Shown here piece by piece: positions 4,529 through 7,824 of a stretch of 7,824 nt of DNA. Made by a program: the position numbers and the translations under genes. Under the pieces are notes generated by a model. It made no database searches. It had not been told where the DNA came from and saw only the letters and a program-made list of their open reading frames with translations. The stretch is from contig JACMIV010000140.1 in the NCBI GenBank assembly GCA_014380965.1, forward strand, positions 1 through 7,824, read 5' to 3'. The DNA is from Rhizobiaceae bacterium. GTDB taxonomy: Bacteria > Pseudomonadota > Alphaproteobacteria > Rhizobiales > Rhizobiaceae. The stretch's first letter is position 1, and the number at the start of each line of letters is the position of its first letter.

Positions 4529-7500
4529 CTATTCGGCAGGAAGCGGTCGGCCTTCGGGATTCGCCTTCGCAGCGGCCGTCGCGTCGCCCGGCTTATCCTT
4601 CGGCGTCAGCAGCTTGTAGAACATCGGGATGAAGAAGATCGCGACGAAGGTGGCGAGGATCATGCCGCCGATGACGCCGGTGCCGATCGAGTGCCGGCTC
4701 GCCGAGCCGGCGCCTGTCGAGATGGCGAGCGGCACGACGCCGAAGATGAAGGCCAGCGACGTCATGATGATCGGGCGGAACCGCAGGCGCGCGCCCTCGA
4801 TCGCGGCATCGTAGATGCTGAGGCCCTCGTCGCGCTTCAGGACGACGAACTCGACGATCAGGATCGCGTTCTTGGCCGCAAGGCCGACGAGCGTGACGAG
4901 GCCGATCTGGAAGTAGACGTCGTTGTCGAGCCCGCGCAGCCAGATCGCCGACAAGGCCCCCAGCATCGCGAAGGGCACCGCGAGGATGACCGCGAGCGGC
5001 AGCGACCACCGTTCGAACTGGGCGGCGAGGATGAGGAACACCATCACGATGCCGAAGCCGATGGCGATCGCGCCGGTGCCGCCGGTCTGGATCTCCTGGT
5101 AGGATGAGCCCGTCCAGGCGATCTCGAAGCCCTCGGGCAGGTTTCCCGCGAGTTCCTGCATGGCCGCGAGCGCCTGGCCGGAGGAGAAGCCGGGCGCCGG
5201 ATTGCCGCTGACCTTCGCCGAGGTGAAGGCGTTGAAACGCTCGATGAGGTCCGGCCCGACGACCCGGTCGACCTTCAAAAGGGTATCGAGCGGGATCATC
5301 GAACCGGACGTCGCCCGCACGAAGACGAATTTCAGGTCCTCCGGCTTTTCGCGGAAGGCCGCCTCCGACTGGAGGCTGACGCGGTAATTGCGGCCGAGCA
5401 GCGTGAAGTCGTTCACGTAGAGGCTGCCGAAGGTCGACTGCATCGTCGTAAAGATGTCGGCGATCGGCACGCCGAGAGCCTTCGCCTTCTCGCGGTCGAC
5501 GTCGATCTTGTACTGTGGGACATTCGGTGAGAACGTCGTGCGCACGCCCGCCAGCTCCGGCCGTTTGGCGGCTTCTCCGACGAGCGCGTTCGTCACTTCG
5601 ACGAGCCGTGCGACGCCGCCGCCGGCGCGGTCCTGAACGTAGAGCTCGAAGCCGCCGGTGGTCGACAGGCCCTGGATCGGCGGCGGGTTGAAGGCGAGCA
5701 CCATTCCGTCCTTGATTCCGGAGTTCGCGCCCATGAAGGCACCCGGCAAGTTGCGCCCGTCCTGTTCCGGCTCGGTGCGTTCGCCCCAGTCCTTGAGGGT
5801 CACGAAGGCGGTGCCGGCGCTGGTGCGCTGCGTGCCCGCCAGGAGATCGAAACCGGCGAAGGCGACGACGTCGGCCACCGCCGGGTTTTGGCGGACGTTC
5901 TCGCTGACCTGTTCCATCACGTCGGTGGAACGCGAGAGGGACGAGGCCGGCGGCAGGATGCCGACGACAAGGTTCGAGCCCTGGTCCTCGTCGGGAACGA
6001 GCGAGCCGGGGAGGGCGGTGAAGAGGTAGGCCGCACCGCCGCAGATGCCGGCGAAGAGCAGGAGGCCGACGATGGTGTTCTTCAGCAGGAAGGACACGCC
6101 GGCGACGTATCCGTCGGTGAGCTTGTCGAAGCCCTTGTTGAACCAGCGGAACGGCGCCAGCGGCTTCTTGTGCGTCTCGCGCAACATGATCGAGCAAAGC
6201 GCCGGCGTCAGCGACAGCGCCACGATACCGGAGATGGTGACCGAGACCGCGATCGTCACCGCGAACTGGCGGTACATCGTGCCGGCAAGGCCGCCGAGGA
6301 AGGCGACGGGGATGAACACGGCGCAAAGGACGAGCACGATGGCGATCACCGGCTCGGCGACTTCCGTCATCGCCTTCGAGGTCGCCTCCTTCGCCGGAAG
6401 GCCCTCCTCGCGCATGATGCGCTCGACGTTCTCGAGCACCACGATCGCGTCGTCGACGACGATGCCGATGGCCAGCACCAGCGCGAAGAGCGTCAGGAGG
6501 TTGATCGAGAAGCCGAGCACCAGAAGCATGCCGAAGGTGCCGATGATCGAGACGGGCACCGCCACCATCGGGATCACCGTCGCGCGGAAGCTCTGGAGGA
6601 AGAGATAGACGACGACGAAGACGAGGATCATCGCTTCGATGAAGGTGATGATGACCTCCTCGATCGAGGCCGTGATGAACTTCGTCGTGTCGTAGGGGAT
6701 GGCGTAGGTGATGCCGTCGGGGAACTGGCCGGAAAGGCGGTCCATGCCCTCGCGCACGGCCGTCAGCGTGTTCAGCGCGTTGGCCCCAGGCTGGAGATAG
6801 ATGCCGATCGGCACTGTCGAGCGGCCGTTGTAGGTGGCGTTGAAGCCGTAGTCCTGCGCGCCGAGCTCGACGCGGGCGACATCCTTTAGCCGTAGCGAGG
6901 CGCCGTTGGCGTCGGAGCGAAGGATGATCTCCTCGAAGGCGGCGGCGTCCGGCAGGCGCCCGGCCGTCGTCACGGAATAGGTGAAGGAAAGGTCCTGGCC
7001 GGTCGGCTCGGCGCCGAACTGGCCGGCGGCGAACTGCGAGTTCTGTTCCTGGATCGCGGCCGAAACGTCCGCCGGCGTCAGGTCGTATTGCGCGAGCTGG
7101 TCCGGCCGCAGCCAGATCCGCATGGAATAGTCGCGCTGGCCGAAGAGCTGCACGTCGCCGATGCCCGGCAGGCGCTTCAGCTCGTCGAGCACGTAGAGGA
7201 GCGCGTAGTTCGAGACGTAGGTCGCGTCGTAGCGCTCGTCGCCCGAGGTCATGGTGATGACGGCGAGAATCGAGGAGGAACGCTTCGAGACGGTGACGCC
7301 GAGACGCTGGACCTCGTTCGGAAGCTGGGAAGTCGCCGCCTGGACGCGGTTGTTGACGTTGATCGTCGCCTGATCGGGATCGGTGCCGCTCTGGAACGTC
7401 ACGGTGATGCTCGTCGAGCCCGACGAGGAGTTCGTCGAGCGCATGTAGAGCATGTCCTCGACGCCGTTGATCTCCTGCTCGATCGGAGCGGCCACCGTCT

Positions 7501-7681
7501 GCGCGAGCGTCTCGGCGCTGGCGCCGGGATAGCTCGCTGCCACCACCACTTCCGGCGGCACGAGCTGGGGGTACTGCTCGATGGGGAGCGATGTGAGGCC
7601 AGCGGCGCCGGCGATGAGGATGACGATCGAGATGACGGCCGCGAAGATCGGCCGCTGGACGAAGAAGTAGCGGGTCTTCAC
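4529..7681 (-). CDS. RND multidrug efflux pump, inner-membrane permease subunit (HAE1/AcrB-MexB-OqxB type)
   Basis: The complete 1050-residue product is the normal size for a homotrimeric HAE1 pump, which exports drugs, bile acids or other amphiphiles using the proton gradient. The N-terminus [20 protein letters not shown] is the first membrane helix. Two periplasmic porter/docking regions (about 35-335 and 562-868) alternate with two membrane blocks (about 336-555 and 869-1025). The proton relay is intact: Asp410-Asp411 in [16 protein letters not shown], Lys937 in [13 protein letters not shown] and Arg969 in RFRPIIMTS. Other hallmarks include [19 protein letters not shown] (51-69), GTDPDQA (99-105) and [20 protein letters not shown] (983-1002). 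By eye the porter sequence ([24 protein letters not shown]) is close to OqxB/AmeB-like pumps; substrates cannot be predicted. GTG start at 7681 overlaps the upstream gene's stop by 4 bases with a good ribosome site. No TolC-type gene follows; a terminator-like hairpin does. Confidence 0.97.
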   Translation of the reverse strand: MKTRYFFVQRPIFAAVISIVILIAGAAGLTSLPIEQYPQLVPPEVVVAASYPGASAETLAQTVAAPIEQEINGVEDMLYMRSTNSSSGSTSITVTFQSGTDPDQATINVNNRVQAATSQLPNEVQRLGVTVSKRSSSILAVITMTSGDERYDATYVSNYALLYVLDELKRLPGIGDVQLFGQRDYSMRIWLRPDQLAQYDLTPADVSAAIQEQNSQFAAGQFGAEPTGQDLSFTYSVTTAGRLPDAAAFEEIILRSDANGASLRLKDVARVELGAQDYGFNATYNGRSTVPIGIYLQPGANALNTLTAVREGMDRLSGQFPDGITYAIPYDTTKFITASIEEVIITFIEAMILVFVVVYLFLQSFRATVIPMVAVPVSIIGTFGMLLVLGFSINLLTLFALVLAIGIVVDDAIVVLENVERIMREEGLPAKEATSKAMTEVAEPVIAIVLVLCAVFIPVAFLGGLAGTMYRQFAVTIAVSVTISGIVALSLTPALCSIMLRETHKKPLAPFRWFNKGFDKLTDGYVAGVSFLLKNTIVGLLLFAGICGGAAYLFTALPGSLVPDEDQGSNLVVGILPPASSLSRSTDVMEQVSENVRQNPAVADVVAFAGFDLLAGTQRTSAGTAFVTLKDWGERTEPEQDGRNLPGAFMGANSGIKDGMVLAFNPPPIQGLSTTGGFELYVQDRAGGGVARLVEVTNALVGEAAKRPELAGVRTTFSPNVPQYKIDVDREKAKALGVPIADIFTTMQSTFGSLYVNDFTLLGRNYRVSLQSEAAFREKPEDLKFVFVRATSGSMIPLDTLLKVDRVVGPDLIERFNAFTSAKVSGNPAPGFSSGQALAAMQELAGNLPEGFEIAWTGSSYQEIQTGGTGAIAIGFGIVMVFLILAAQFERWSLPLAVILAVPFAMLGALSAIWLRGLDNDVYFQIGLVTLVGLAAKNAILIVEFVVLKRDEGLSIYDAAIEGARLRFRPIIMTSLAFIFGVVPLAISTGAGSASRHSIGTGVIGGMILATFVAIFFIPMFYKLLTPKDKPGDATAAAKANPEGRPLPAE

Positions 7682-7824
7682 TGGGCCTCTCCCGTCGCGC
7701 TGCCGGATGACGCTGAGCCGCCGTCTGCTTCACTCGCCGCAGGAGCGGCGGCGGGTGCAGGTTCGGTCGCCTGGGCGGGCGCCGCCGGTGCAGCTGCTTC
7801 CTCGTCGCCCGTTGTCGCGGGCAG
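7678..7824 (-). CDS. C-terminal tail of the upstream gene, probably the RND periplasmic adaptor (membrane fusion protein); 5' part outside window
   Basis: The minus-strand frame is open from the window edge to the TGA at 7680-7678, giving 48 residues. The tail is low-complexity (18 Ala and 6 Pro, with Glu, Ser and Gly) and ends [15 protein letters not shown]. No adaptor domain is inside the window, so the identification rests on context: this class of pump is normally encoded directly after its AcrA/MexA-type adaptor, and the stop and start codons overlap as GTGA, a sign of translational coupling. Ala/Pro-rich disordered C-termini are common in alphaproteobacterial adaptors. Third-position G/C is high but somewhat lower than in the pump. 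Confidence 0.75.
   Translation of the reverse strand: MPATTGDEEAAAPAAPAQATEPAPAAAPAASEADGGSASSGSATGEAQ
7686..7692 (-). promoter_or_regulatory. Ribosome binding site of the RND pump inside the adaptor gene
   Basis: On the minus strand GGAGAGG lies within the last codons of the upstream gene; its GGAG is 7 bases before the GTG at 7681. Together with the GTGA stop/start overlap it supports GTG 7681 as the pump start and coupled translation of adaptor and pump. Confidence 0.75.

Noticed and set aside
5888..6889. Plus-strand open frame of 333 codons opposite the RND pump
   Set aside because: Highly charged, His/Asp/Arg-rich antisense shadow of the pump's hydrophobic codons; no domain.
4593..7733. 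Minus-strand open frame of 1046 codons in another frame of the RND gene
   Set aside because: Arg-rich off-frame shadow of the pump gene; the real frame carries all RND motifs.

Overview
The window comes from a GC-rich bacterial chromosome, most likely an alphaproteobacterium and plausibly of the order Hyphomicrobiales (Rhizobiales). That placement is inferred from very high G/C at third codon positions, an ExoD-family protein, a Kup potassium transporter, a DIPP-like Nudix protein of the type common in that class, and a copy of a dispersed palindrome built on CCTTCGACAAGCTCAGG. No rRNA, tRNA, CRISPR array, insertion sequence, phage gene or toxin-antitoxin pair is visible.

Layout. Positions 1-558 (+) hold the 3' part of a GntR/FadR-subfamily repressor: nearly all of its FCD ligand-binding domain and only the last stretch of its DNA-binding domain. 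A 262-bp gene-free leader follows, with several small inverted repeats. Next is a small Nudix hydrolase (821-1246, +). It converges on an ExoD-family membrane protein (1310-1969, -). Upstream of exoD on the same strand lies a complete Kup-type K+ importer (2179-4074, -) that starts at TTG. A 454-bp gene-free block (4075-4528) holds the kup leader, a 17-bp-arm dispersed palindrome and a strong 15-bp hairpin that closes the next transcription unit. The rest (4529-7824, -) is a multidrug-type RND efflux operon: a complete 1050-residue HAE1-family inner-membrane pump. Its GTG start overlaps the stop of an upstream gene, of which only an Ala/Pro-rich C-terminal tail is in the window; that gene is presumably the periplasmic adaptor.

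How the genes work together. The adaptor and pump would form two parts of a tripartite efflux machine, with an outer-membrane channel encoded elsewhere. Kup and ExoD are both inner-membrane proteins on the same strand and may be co-transcribed, but nothing in the sequence proves a shared function. The GntR and Nudix genes look unrelated to the rest.

On novelty: I found no convincing undescribed system. The items worth a second look are the palindrome and homopolymer cluster before kup, the leader before the Nudix gene, the variant Nudix box, and the start-codon questions for kup and exoD.
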